Shown: positions 35,057-47,990 of the stretch, piece by piece
Layout: each line of letters starts with the position of its first letter
How positions within the stretch are numbered: position 1 is the stretch's first letter
Source of the DNA: Corinectria fuckeliana
Lineage: Eukaryota; Ascomycota; Sordariomycetes; Hypocreales; Nectriaceae
Length of the DNA: 64,000 nt
Reading direction: 5' to 3'
NCBI GenBank assembly: GCA_019137255.1
Contig: WPDH01000127.1
Coordinates: forward strand, 1-64,000
Translations under genes and position numbers: made by a program
The notes under the pieces: generated by a model
The model's input: only the letters and a program-made list of their open reading frames with translations
The model's database searches: none
What the model was told of the DNA's origin: nothing

Positions 35057-37246
35057 GGTGTATTATCATGAACGGAGTTGGGTGTCGGTCTACGAATGGT
35101 AAAGTTGAGCAGGAAATCGGTACAAGGTCAAGATCTAGGAATTCCCATACAAGCCAAGCTACGGGAAAGCAAAGGGCAAACAACAGTGCGTGTTGATCAA
35201 GAGGCTGCTGGTGAGATGGCGTTGAAGAGTTTCAGTGAGCAGTGAAATTATTCGCAAGCGGCGGTGCCCTCTCGTGTGGGTCTTGCGTGGCAACGTGAGC
35301 GCCGGGCGGGTGTACATATGTACATATCTACATACTGCCGGCTGTCCCGTAATTACTTTGTGCTCCGCAGTCCGTACGCTGAGCATTATCCATGCCAGCG
35401 CCCGGAGCTGTCAACGGCTTGTGGAGGAGCTGTGGATTGATTACTCTGACGTTTGGGCGAGGCAAACAAACCCAGGTCTAAGAATCGTCCGGCCGGCACT
35501 GCGGATGGTTTGATTTTCGCAAGGTTTTGTCCCGTAGGCAGAACCATTGACCGAAGCTGTAGCCTACCCACTATTTGCATCCATGGAGAGAAAACCTAAA
35601 GCAATCTAATTGTATTCTTGATTCCTACGGTAGGAGGCAGAACTAGTAAACCAAAGGATGGGCGCACTCTGCTAGATCGTAAAAGTCTCCGCCTTCGAAT
35701 GAGGAATCGAACAGCTCGCGCATCTTTCAACCGTTTATAGTCGCCGTTATTGAATGGATCCAATCCCCACGTGGGACGCTTTCCCTCTTTCCCACTTCCC
35801 GCCAAGATAGTCAATGGAAGGCTGGCTGCCATCCATCTCTCGCCAGTGTGCCTCGGGTTGCTCAGCCAGCCACTGGGCGCAGAGAGCTGCGAGGTGTGAC
35901 AGCACGAACACGCACATGGAAACCAGCTTGGCCAAGGAACTTCCATTCGCGCGAGCTTGTCATAGCAGCCTCAGGCCAGCCATCAGGCAATCAAGCGTCT
36001 AGCCAAGGCAGGCAGCTCCTCTAAGGCTCACACAGTGTGTTGCACAGCAGGGCAGCTTGCATCTGACTGTGCTCTGGATACCCGCCAGGCTCCCACGGTA
36101 TGGATGTCGCGTCTCGGCCGCCCCCGCACCGTGCGCTGCCTGGCCACATAGATAGTATTTGGAGAGCTCCGGAAATCTCCATGTCTTCCCATGTCCCCAT
36201 CCACCTGGATGTCTTGGTGATAACGCCCGTGCCCCACGTACCGCACCACCAGTCCACCAGTCCACCACCGTCGTCACCACTGGCGAACTACACGGGACTC
36301 CGCGGCTAGGAAGAGCATCCAACGGACCCGGCACCGAGGGGAGCTTACAGCTACGAGGTCGGATCCCACTGGACCTCGCAGGCAGCTCTGAACTTCGGCG
36401 AGCGTCGCACCCACGCCGCTTTCTGCTCGTTGCCATTCGGTTCTTCGCGTCTGATCGCGCACAAGGGGAGAATCCTCCTTCTCAACTCTTGACTCTCAAC
36501 AGCAACGCATCCGCGGCCTCCCGTCATCGATGCAATCGCACTACGACCACCCCTTACCCCGCTCTACGACCACCCCCGAGCAGCTTCAGCCTCCAACCTC
36601 CAGCCCAGTTCATCGATCGTCCACCATTGCCTCCCGGACCATCCCCTCAGAAGCCGACGTCAAACCCAGGGCACTCAACTACTGGACGTCCGCTCGCTAC
36701 TTATCGACCATTGTCACAACCATTCGGCCCGCCTACCATCCACCATCCGCCATTCACGCAATCCGGCTTCTGCTGTCAGCCACTGGCCGATAGGCAATCG
36801 TCGGGGAGCTTCTCCCAACAAGGTTGCCCGCACACGTCCCTCTAGTACTGCGCTCTGGAGTCTCTGGTAGGCGTTCCCCTTCTAAGCCCACCCCCTGTGA
36901 TTCTGGCGTCTTTGGCGGGGTACCCACACAAGCACCGCGCCCTGCCAATCCATGCTCCCCCATATGCCAGACGGGAGTTAACCATCCCCATATCCGCATC
37001 CCACCTCTCGTCAATCCCCGTTCACCATTCACCTTTCTCCATATCAAAAACCCAGGCTTCTGCTCTTTCACCCCAGTTCCTCTCCTCAAGTCTTTGTCTC
37101 GATTCCGCACCCTTACCGCGCTCTTTCTGCTTACCAAACCCACATGTTAATTTTGTGCAGCTGTCGCCGGGGCGTCTCTCGCAACGGTGTGACGTCTCTG
37201 CACCTTCACGCTTCGTGCCCTTCCTCCTCTATCTTGCACCACCCCG
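35057..37246. other. 2.2-kb intergenic region with pyrimidine-rich leader
   Basis: Separates the 5' ends of pop3 and the ubiquitin hydrolase, so it holds two divergent promoters. From about 36430 to 37240 the plus strand is C/T-rich, typical of a fungal promoter and 5' UTR. Frames there (for example 36159-36845) are Pro/Ser/Thr-rich by composition only. Confidence 0.55.
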
Positions 37247-40200
37247 ATGGACCTCGTTTCGAGACCCCTGGACCCCCCGGATCGCGCTGCCTCCGCTGAG
37301 CCAAGCTCGACCAGGCCGAACCCCTTTGATGACGGCGACATCTCCTCCCGAAAACGACGACGTACCTCCCTCTCAGGCTCGCCAGCCACTTCCTCCGATA
37401 CCGTGAATCCTATCCACGATCCCTCGAGCTCCACTACCCTCGAAGGCGATCCCGATCTCTCCGACCGCGCACCACCTGCAGAGGCCCACCAAGAACCCAT
37501 CACGCCCAAGACCCCGGAGCAACGTTCTGCCTCGCGGGAGCCTCCCACTGAGCCTTCCTCCAGCATGGTTACTCTCAACCTTCGCAGCGCCCCGCATAAC
37601 GACGACGACCCATCCTCTTCGCCCGCCTCCCCTTCGCCCAGCACCAAGGGTCCAGCCCATAGTACAGCCCCCGGCGCCCAGGCCGACAACGTGAAAACGA
37701 GCGTCGAAGACCACGACGTCGACGTACTTGTTGCCCCTCGCGAAAGCTTGGATACTCCGCAGTCATCCTCGTCCTGTTCAGACGTTCCGTCCATCGAGGT
37801 CATAACAGTGCCGTCAGACGAGGATATGACATCGGACCGGCAGAGTGTAGACCTTTCGATGAGTGGAGAGGGCCTGGTCCTAGTCGACCCTGTTCCAGAT
37901 TTTCCATTCAATGACGCCGAGGAGAGTCTTGTTGAGACGGTGCATCGACTTACTCAATATTTCTCAACCCGTAAGACCCGTCCTTCTCTCCCACAAGCTC
38001 CACAAAGCTGACCGCCGCAGAAAACCCTATAGAAGAGACTGTCATCGATAACATACAGCAATGGCTCGAGCAGTATTTAAGGTATATCAAGGACGCCGAC
38101 CAGGAGTCTGCCTGGGATTCATGTCGTCTGAACCGGCACTTCTGGCAAGCTTTCCCGGACGTGATAATGGCATTGGCATGTCGAAGGTAGGCTCCTCTAA
38201 CCAGCCCGTGACTCAACTAAGCTAACTGAACTCAGACCACCCATGGCAAAATCTCCGGGACTACGAAGCGTCGTTATGGATCTGTATTCTGGGTTTGCGA
38301 AGTTGGCAGCATGGTTCATTACTTTCGACCACCATAACGTTCAAGAGTTACTATCAACGCAAGCAGATCAAGATCGCCGCGGTCCCGAACTCCTTTCTCT
38401 GTGGTATCTCCAGCCGCTCCATACGCTTACTCGGTCACGGTTCAGCGGCGAACAAGTCGCAGAGGCTGAACTCCCATCCCCGCGATCGGATGACGCGCTT
38501 TATCTCATAAAGGAGTTTCAGGACGGTCAAGGCGGCAACCTAAACTGCCTGGCACAGTTCGCCACCGGCCTGGTTAACCTTATCCCGGAGTTCCCAAGGC
38601 TGGCCGACAGTCTTGCTCCGATATGCCAGATTGCTGCCGACATCATGGGGGACTCGACTCTCATTCTATACACTGCCCAGGGCGTGTCAACGCCAAAGGA
38701 GCGGTTAGAGGTGGGCCACCAGCTGCATAACTTGGTCTCCGATACCCTCACGACCATGATCGAGAAACATGTCACCCAATTGAGCAGCGACAGCCTCACA
38801 TGTGAAATCCAGGCATTGTCGGAGATGCTGAGGTTGAGTCTTCAAGGGAATCACCAAAACGCAACCGAAATGCTACTTGAACATCGACAGTCACATCCCA
38901 ACCTCCCGCCAAATTACACAGCTGAGGCGATCGTCTGCGAAAAGAGATTCAGCATCTTGACCAAGCTCATTCGGTCCAGCCAAATGCAACTCCGAGTCAT
39001 GGGTGTTACGACCATGTGCGGTGACCTCGTAGCATGTTGGAAACGGTATTCGGATGCCGGAGAGGAAGGCAGTACCGCCTACCTCAACCATCTTGCGGAA
39101 TATCTGCTGCGCACGCAGTTGATCGAGTACATTCTGGGACCAAACTGCCACCCTGAGATAACGGTCGAGAGCGCTAACATCATTGGCTTTCTCGTGGTAA
39201 CTAGAATGTATCGCGAGGAGCACACTGATCTCTTGTGGCAAGGCATTACGTCGAGCCAAGATCCCCGAGTAGCCGACGCACTGACTCGGATGATCAATAC
39301 GATAATAAATCTCTTCGACTACAACGGGCTCTTAGGCCTTTGCAGCAAGCTGCATACACTGCCAATCGAGGGTTTTACTCCAGCGATCCGGCTTCTATGG
39401 GAGAATATCGTGCGCCATCTGGTTCAAAGATCCGGTGTCGATCGACCCACGCTCAGCTTCCACCCCTACGATCTGTGTTTGCGGCTACTCAGAGAATCCT
39501 CCATTTGTGGTACTGGCTCACAAGTAGCGCACCCGGAGATGCAACATGCTGCAATGCAGAAATTCAAGGAGCTTCTGGCTTATGGTCCAGATCCCGAAGG
39601 CCGCCAGCAGTTATACCAAAGCTGTATCAAGGACATCGCAGAACAATCCAACACCACTTTGGGCAGCCTCTGGTGCTTGTCCATGGCGATCCGGCCAGCT
39701 GTGGTCGCAGAGGTGCACGTTTTGGCGGAAAAGCATGATCTAGCGAAGCTCATCGTAAACGAGCTGGAGCACGCAATCGAGGCTGGTCGAGCGGCTGGTG
39801 TTCCAGCTGTGCTGTACGGTGGCAGCAACCAACCCCGGAGAGAGTTCATCGCCCATATCATACAACTTGAGCCCCAGACGATCGGTGGAGACCTGGGAGC
39901 TAAGCTCTGGGCCATGTTAGTTGGGCCGCATTCGCCCTGCCTCGACGACAGACGAGCCGGCTGGAGCATCCTCAACACTGTCAAGCAATCCTCATTCCAG
40001 AACCCGTTCCTTCGAACATGCCTATCACAGTATCTGCCAGCTCTTCCTCCCTCGTGCTTCTGCGATGGCATGCTCGAGTTTGTTCGAGAGGGGATATTGC
40101 CTCGTCTCAACGAAACGGGAGACCTGGCTCTCGACGATCCAGACATGCTGGCAGCGAGTGGCATTGAGGAACTGTGGCGCTTGATCCTAGAGGCCGATGA

Positions 40201-43200
40201 TGCTAAACTCGTTGACCAGTCAGTTAGGACACTCGCTGTCGAAGTGTATATCGAGAGCCGACATATCTTGACAAACTCCCTTCACCGAACGCGACTCATT
40301 CATCTAGCGTTGGTGAGCCGGTGCTTGCGCCAACTGAAAGAAGCCGCACGGACGATCAAGGTGTCGAGCGAGGGCACCATGAGCGGCGACGATGAACCAA
40401 TGGTCATAGTCGCAACCGATGAACAAGTTCAGGAACAAGAGCGCATATTTACCCGTTCCTTGAAATTCCTAAGATTCTTCCTGGAAGCCCATCAGTCGAA
40501 GCCACTATTTGCAGCGCCTGACTTGAGAACTCTGATTCCCCGGGCCCCATACGAGGTGGAAGGGGATTCTGCCGAGCTGAAGTATCAATCATTCGATGGG
40601 AGCAACCAGACCGATGTCAGGCCGCTGAGCATTGGAAAACTGAACACAGCCGCCTCCCTTCTCGCCAGTCTGAAGCAAGAGACCGGATTTGACAACTATC
40701 GGGTCTACTATCGTGGACGACCATTTCTCCCCAACGAGCATGAAATTTGCCAATCACTGGAAGACTTGCATGTTCACGATGGCCTTATGTTGGTCAAACG
40801 TGAAGAAGACGGGCCTTCCTACTCCGCTCGGGTCAAACCGGGGGCGTCCCCTCTGGAAGTTGAGATTTCTGCTCATTTTGATGAAATGTGGGAGTATCTG
40901 AGTATGGAGGAGAAACTCGCCCAAGAGGTAATAAGCCCCATCAGGATTCATGCTTCGCAGATCGACTGACCTTCTCAGATTTACCATTTCCTCGTCAAAC
41001 TCCCGACAGATGGTCACATTCTACAATCGGTCAACAGCGACGGCTCATCTTATCGAGATGTTTTCCCTCCCGGTCAGCCATTCAAGTCACTCTACGCTGT
41101 GCACGCGCTCCTTCAATACACTGAGGCTGCCCTCCACGGGAGAATAAGTAAGGAAGATAACACTTGCGATGGGTCTGGCGAAGGCTCTCAGCCCGTTTCT
41201 TACGTTCAAGCTGTAAAGACCGCGGCATCGCTCATTGTAAAAGCAATTTCTGATGAAGACGTTCTTGATCGAGCTTCTTTGACAATACGCTTGACACTTA
41301 CCGGCGCATTGATACATGCCTTTTTGCGCTTTTTGGACAGTGAGTGGACCGGGAAAGCACACTGAGGTGGTTACTAACCCCATCCTAGAACTCGATACTC
41401 CTAGAGGCTCCTTCAAAATGGATGGCATGGAGACGCCTACCCCTGACCGCTTAGTTGATATCCTTTCCAATGCCGTCGCCTACCCGGATGAAGCCCCAAT
41501 GCCACTCATAGCAGGAACGCTTGCGGCGATAATCCGACTTAGCTTCCTGGACGACAAATTCTGGGGGAAGCTTACCGCAAGCTCTGCTTTTTCAACGCTG
41601 CTTCAAAGGATGCTTCTCACTGATACTCGCAGTGGAGTCAGAACAGTGACAGCCAAAATGATCGAAGAACGCTTGAGCTCTGACACCGCATTGTTGACGG
41701 ATAATTCCACCATCTCCACGAGTGGCTCGAGGGCCACCGCATTGCTGGAATATTTCTGGACCATCATTTCCGAGCTCGTGCCAGAAACTGCCAGATCACC
41801 AAGCCAGTGCGATGAAGTCTTCCGATTGGCTCACTCCCTTCTCGTGAAGATGACGACCAGATCGCCCGAGCTGCTGAATACGCCGCAACTTGCGTCTCGA
41901 ACCAGTCAGCTTCTACTCGACCACGTCTCAACAGAGAATATCGGTCAAATCGGATTCGGCGACACCTACGCTAAGGGTTTGACGTCCCTGCTGCACCTTT
42001 GTTTGCAATTGGATGGTTCCATAGTCACATCCTCTACTTTACCGGCAGGCCTTGCTCACGATCTCCTCTGGAAGCACCTGTATCCCGCAAAACGAAGCTT
42101 GAGCGAGCAGCCCGTACCGAAGATCTTGCTCAACGCCGAAACTCGAGCAAAGCTGTCCGACATTGTCCTAAGCCTAGTGAAGTACGACAAGGGAAGGATC
42201 CAAGGGCTCCTGGGGAATCTCAACTCCTTGGTACCATTTTACTCAGACGACGAGGACGACCCGTACCTCTATGAACTTCCGTACCAGTTCGAAAGATCTA
42301 AGGCGCTTCGGGCACCCTGCGGTTATGTTGGACTACAAAACCTTTCTAATACTTGCTACCTCAACTCTCTACTCACGCAGCTTTACATGAACACCAGCTT
42401 CCGCAGTTTCATCATGAAGTCGAGAGTTCGCGACCCAGGAACCACACAGCAGCTCCTCTTCTACACCCAAAAGCTGTTTGGTTACATGCAGGAAAGCTAC
42501 CGTCGCTATGTTGACCCGACCAATGTTGTGAACTCCATCAAGACATACGACGATACACTGATCGACATTCACAACCAAATGGACGTTGACGAGTTCTATA
42601 ATCTCCTCTTCGATCGCTGGGAAGGTCAACTTCTAAATAGCGACGAAAGAAAGAAACTGCGTTCGTTCTATGGCGGTCAACTTGTGCAACAAGTCAAGTC
42701 GAAGGAGTGCGAACACATCTCAGAGAGGCTCGAGCCATTCTCTGCCATCCAATGCGACATCAAGGGGAAGAGCACCCTCGAGGATAGTCTTCAAGCATAT
42801 GTAGATGGCGAGATCATGGAAGGAGGTAAGTTGGGACTTGCCAAGTAATCGCTCCCCGCCGCTGATCAACGACCATAGACAACAAGTACAAATGTTCTAC
42901 ATGCGACAGGCACGTCGATGCAATCAAAAGGTGGGTACATTACGTTGTGAGCCCGACTCTTTGCAACTAACCAAATATAGGGCCTGCCTGAAAGACATCC
43001 CGGACAATATGATATTCCATCTGAAACGATTCGACTTCAACCTTCGCACATTGCAGCGGAGCAAGATCAATGACTATTTCTCATTCCCTGCGCGGGTCAA
43101 CTTGCGACCGTACACCATTGAGCATTTGAGTCAGCCAGAAAACGAGGATGAGGAGGACATTTTTGAGCTCGTCGGAGTTCTCGTTCACTCCGGCACAGCT

Positions 43201-45482
43201 GAATCCGGGCATTACTATTCGTACATTCGGGAGCGCCCTTCCACCGGAGGCCAACAGAGCTGGGTTGAATTCAACGATGACATGGTGACCCCGTGGGATC
43301 CTGCAATGATGGAGAGCTCGACTTTCGGCGGACCGGATCATCGACCACCCTACGACAGTAACGGCATGCTTTATGACAAAGCCTACAGTGCTTACATGCT
43401 GTTTTACCAGCGTGCCTCGTCCCTTCGGGCGGAGCACGAAACATTGCCGAAGCTGAGCATCCCCGCGCCTCTTCAAGTTGAGGTGGCGGAAAACCTCAGG
43501 GATCACATTCTGGATGAAAATACGGTCATCCTTCGTCGCCACTGCCTTTTTGATCCGAGTCACATGAGACTAGTCCAGTTGCTGTTCAACCAATCCAGGA
43601 TAATCCACCAGAGAGACGTAAACAACATGAACTTAGATCAGGGGGTGGATGAACATCTCTCTACCCAACCTGACGATCATGATCTCAAAGACTTGGCGAT
43701 GGAGACAGTCATCAGCAATCTTGATCAGGTCGTCACAAGAGCTAAGGATCTCCCCGACTTCCTAGTCTTCTCAAAGATGATCAGTGACGCCGTTGTCGGG
43801 TGTTCCCGGTGTGCGCTTTCATTCTTCAATTACTTCAAGAAGCGCCCCGAAGCTTTCCGCTCATTGCTTCAGCGAAATCCAGACTCCGGTGTTCGCCTCT
43901 TTGTGAGCAAAATGTTCATTTGGTCGCTTGAAAGGATCTCCAGCGCACTTCCTACCATGTACGATCCATCAACTTCGAGGCACGCAAGCTCTGAAATGGA
44001 TGAGGACGGGAACGAAGTTAGTCGTGTTCGCAACGGTAGCGAGCGGTCTGTCCTTGACAGTACGATGGGTATCCTCAACCACCTTTGGCGGTACTTCCAC
44101 GTCCATATCAGGGCATGGGACGAATACTTTGCAACTGTTCTCGGGTTTGCAAGATTGGGGAGTCGTGAGGTTGCCCATCTTCTAGCGGGCAATTATCTAG
44201 TCAGGCTACTCAGGATTGTTTCAGCCGACCCGATGATGGACCTTCCGCCGAATTATGCGCGGATGCTTCACAACGTCATGCGACGAATCAACACCACACG
44301 CCCTCCGTCGTACTTGGCGATCATTGCACTGATAAGTCATTTGATGCTGCAGCTTGATCCGGACCTTGGGCCAGAGACAATCGTTGATGAGCCGACAGAG
44401 AGACTAGATCGCGTGGAGACACCGTTCAACTGGACTTCGTACGAAGTTGAGCTTGTCCACCACGGCTTGGAAGGGAACGCGTCGAGTCTATTCGTGGAGA
44501 AGCTCCTGGCGATCGACCAGGCCCATGACCTCACAGACAACATCGTCCGATTCTTAATTGAAAGCAATGTGCAGATGGATGCGAGGGTTTTAGGCACCCT
44601 GAAACGCTGCATCCGAGGCGACACGTCAACTCAGGCCATGGATCCATTCTTGAGGGCGGCAAGTGTCTACATCGAGAGCACTGAGCAAGTCGACAACGCA
44701 ACAAAGATGGTGCAGCACATATTTTTGCAGGCCAAAAGCTTGCAAAATACTGAGGGCGGCCTCTTTCTCAACTTCTTCAAGACGGCGTTGAACCTCAAGC
44801 GGTCCGACGAGACGTTTGCCAACACCATCCGTTCCTTTAGCTTGAAATTAGTGCCGAAATGGGGGCCTCACCTTCTCGTGTACCAGGACGCCACCACTCG
44901 ATCGAACACGGAAGACTTCTTTGAGCGAGAGCTTTTCCAGTTCGTGGTCCCCGGCAGCTCTGTGCATGAAATGGATCAAGAGCGAAAGGATGCCATGACT
45001 CAGACGATTAAACAGCTCGGCCTCATGTGCTTGGTATATCTACAGGAGAACCACGTCAGAAGACGGGCGCCTTTGAGACGGGACGTGGCGGGCATCTTTC
45101 TACAAGTGATTGGACGATGCGCGTTGGTGATTGACTCAGACCCCGAGACACAAGATGAGGCAGATACCGACTTCTTGTCGATGCAGCGCGGTAAGTGAAG
45201 GAGTTTGTGGCAGAGTCTCGAGTGGCCAAAAAGAATGTGCTAACTGTGATTGTAGATATCTTAGACCCTGTGCGAAGGCTGATTGTCGATGATGTAGAAG
45301 AGGAAGGGTCCGGTATGTTACAGTCATTCAGCGACTCCGACGCAATCACAGCAGACTTAGCATGACGGCTGACCTTGGGTAAAGAATGGGAGGGCTCCTG
45401 CGGCTCATCAGACCACATCGACGACGTTGTTGGGATTAGTATGCAAGCAATCAACGAAATGAACGACGTGGATTTGGTTTAA
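37247..45482 (+). CDS. Giant ubiquitin carboxyl-terminal hydrolase (USP/UBP, C19 family)
   Basis: Nine exons (37247-37970, 38021-38186, 38236-40927, 40979-41339, 41389-42825, 42879-42930, 42981-45190, 45256-45312, 45385-45482) giving 2598 aa. Introns are 49-72 nt. The enzyme removes ubiquitin from proteins; size and layout resemble the USP9X/USP24/USP34 group. The first about 240 residues are Ser/Pro-rich and disordered with a basic RKRRR stretch. A long helical region follows, then a ubiquitin-like segment around YRVYYRGRPFLPNEHE. The USP fold begins at CGYVGLQNLSNTCYLNS: catalytic Cys1637 and catalytic His1888 in GTAESGHYYSYI, with WVEFNDD as the third-residue region. A zinc-type CSTC lies on the 52-nt exon 6. 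A large helical C-terminal domain ends EMNDVDLV. The substrate is unknown. Confidence 0.93.
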
Positions 45483-47990
45483 GCATTATGAAAGAACGGA
45501 CTAGTAGGATCGTGGAAAAGGCACCGGCATAAAGCAAGGAGCAGACCCAAGCGTGGCTGCAAACCAGGGTGTTGGCGTCATGGAAAGGGTATGCTTTGAC
45601 ATGATTTGGTTTTGGCTGATTTTCACTGTTGCTTCCTCAAGTCAGCGGCCTGGCAAGAATCTTGAGCCACTCACGAGTTGCCGAAAATGGACTAGAGACG
45701 AATATCCCCCAGCCGACGCAAGAAGCGAGGAAGACACATCACATAGGAGTGACGGCGCAAAGGCAAAGGAAGACGCACGAGCGGCTATGAGACGCAGACT
45801 ACAGTATCATATGCAACTATGAGGGGTATTTGGTTTCACTCAAAGACGTGTAGCAGCGAAGGCATCGACATGTTTTGCGGATCGGCTGACGAAGATTGGG
45901 ATGCGGGAGTCCAAGGAAGAGAGAGGACAGAATGAGAACGAAATGTGCCTCGAATAACACGGGGCTGCCCGAGAGCCATTATGTTTGCGTCAGTGAGAAC
46001 GTGATGACCATTGTAAGTTTGCTTGTCCACTAACTTTAACGTGGTACCGTTACGCGATAGTAGGTTCAATTATCCATGTGTGATTCCTCCTTTTTAAGAC
46101 GAAGTGGTCCTCAGCAGCCGCTTAGTTGATGCTATCTTTAGTAGCCGCTACTAGGTGAGAGCCGAGGGTGTTGAAGCCTCGAGGCAAAACCATAGGATAT
46201 CCTGAGACAATTGGCAAATGCGAGGGAATTATCCTGGATTCAGCCCGGATCGATTCCTGTCCGAGAGTCAGGTGCTATAGAAAGAACTTGAAATTTTGAA
46301 TTTCGCCTCCTGTCAGAGTTATCGACAATGCAACGCTCTTCGACAGGCGGCGGCTGGCGACTTGCCTCTGACCAGGTCGCAGCCCATGGGTCTTGATTAA
46401 ACGAAAATTTCCGTGAAGACGATTTTAGCAACAGGGTATTTCATGGGGGCCAGGCTCGGGTTCAGGGCTGGCCCGAGGGAGGCGGGCTGGTGAGAAGGCC
46501 CGGGCGGCCCAGGAGTGTGGTGTTGAGGCGGGCGGTAAAGAAGGACAGGTGAAGAACTAGCGGCGGGTTGACGATGTTGATTTGGAGTGGGGGATTGGAT
46601 GAGGCTTGGGAGTGATGGAGCAGGGTCAAGGGGGAAGGGGGTTGGAGTTGTGATCTGTAGCTTAGATCTATCACCGGGTAGGGAGGAACAGGAACAGAAG
46701 CTGGAACTGGTACAGAAGCATGCATAGGACATGCGTAGGACAAGGGTCCGCAAGCGCGGGAACAGGAACAGAACCGGGAACAGGAGACAGTAAGCGGGAA
46801 ACCGGGAAACGGTCGAACAGGGATGGAAGCAGAATAGCGTCAGGTTTGTTGCTGTAGATAGAAACATGAATTGGAACCGCCAACTCAACCCAGAATACAG
46901 ATGATACCTTTGTGCAGTAGCAGATGGCGAACTACCGCAGACATGGGGCACGCTTCATCACATCACATCATATCACATCACAGTCACAATCACAATCACA
47001 GCTAAAAGAAACCCTCCTACAGTACGGTAGCATTCTTCAATGGGCACGCATCATCTAGACTAGTCTATCTAGGTATCTCGGCGACCCGTTCCTTCCGCTG
47101 CCAGCCAATTTTTTTTGCTACGGGCTATTTTTAACAATTAGGGCTGGCCAATCACCGCGCACTCCCGCAACCCCGCCGTCACCCAAAAATAGCGGCCGAC
47201 GCGCTAGGGACGCACGTTAGCCGCCCGGGTTCCTGGGCCTCTTCCAGTTTGAGGTTGTTTGCTCCAATCCCGCTCGCTTGCCGGCACTCGATCTCGCTCG
47301 TGCCTATCTCTAGCCTAGTCTAGTCTGTTCAAGCATCAATCACCGCCTTATTCCTTATTTCTTCCTCCTTCTATTGCTCTTACTCTTACTCTAATTCTCT
47401 CTCTCCCTCTCTCTCCACAGTCGCCCGCTTTGACATTCCGGCCCCCCCATCTAGGCCGCCTGCCACTCACCCGTCACACACCCCTTGCCCTGTCCATCAC
47501 ACGTTCTTTAGCTTCTCGTTTCATCCCCCCTCCCCTCTACTTATGCGCCCGAGCTTTGTTTACTCGGGATAGCTCAGTCTGCGGTGGGGAAGATAAGTCA
47601 GTCAGTCGGCCGCGGAACGAGGCCCAAACATGACCAGGGCTACTGTCAAGTTTCAGCATCTGGGACGGCTACTTTGATTGCGTCTTGCTATTTTTGGGAT
47701 AGCCGACGTAGATCGACGCGTTTCATGTTGTCCTGCAACAATAACATATAATTCAGCCTCGCCGCCTTTCAACTTCAGCTTCTTGCTTTGTTTGTGTCAA
47801 CACTCACTAACATAACAACAACACGGCTACCGGCTTGGGTTGTGAAGAGCAAGGCTTCGAGGATAAAACTACGCAGTCTCTACTAGCTACGGCCTAGATT
47901 CAACGGGCACTTTTCTCTCTTTCGCGATTGTTCTCGAGCCTTTCTCTTACTTACTCTCCTTACCTCTCATCATCCTCGAAACCCATCGTC
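45483..47990. other. 2.5-kb intergenic region with CCAAT and pyrimidine tract
   Basis: 3' flank of the hydrolase, then the long promoter of the unknown gene at 47991. It contains a GGAACAGGA-type purine repeat (about 46683-46800), a TCACA repeat, CCAAT boxes at 47104-47108 and 47148-47152, and a C/T-rich tract at about 47350-47420 ending CTCTCCACAG, which could be a 5' UTR intron acceptor. A leader intron is possible but not provable here. No coding gene recognised. Confidence 0.55.
46955..47001 (+). repeat. ATCACA/TCACA tandem repeat
   Basis: Degenerate run of ATCACA and TCACAA units in non-coding DNA. Confidence 0.85.

Noticed and set aside
35690..35760. GTTCGATTCC on the minus strand, T-loop-like
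   Set aside because: The flanking 5-bp T stem does not pair and no D arm or acceptor stem was found.
36159..36845. 228-codon Pro/Ser-rich plus-strand frame
   Set aside because: Composition follows the C/T-rich leader of the ubiquitin hydrolase; no domain or splice continuity.
37147..37911. 254-codon minus-strand frame
   Set aside because: Antisense shadow of the low-complexity first exon of the ubiquitin hydrolase.
46397..46951. 184-codon minus-strand frame
   Set aside because: Created by a GGAACAGGA-type purine repeat read in reverse; no family-like sequence.
47566..47600. GGGATAGCTCAGT, resembling the 5' end and A box of a tRNA
   Set aside because: No TTCGA-type T loop or complementary acceptor strand follows within 100 nt.
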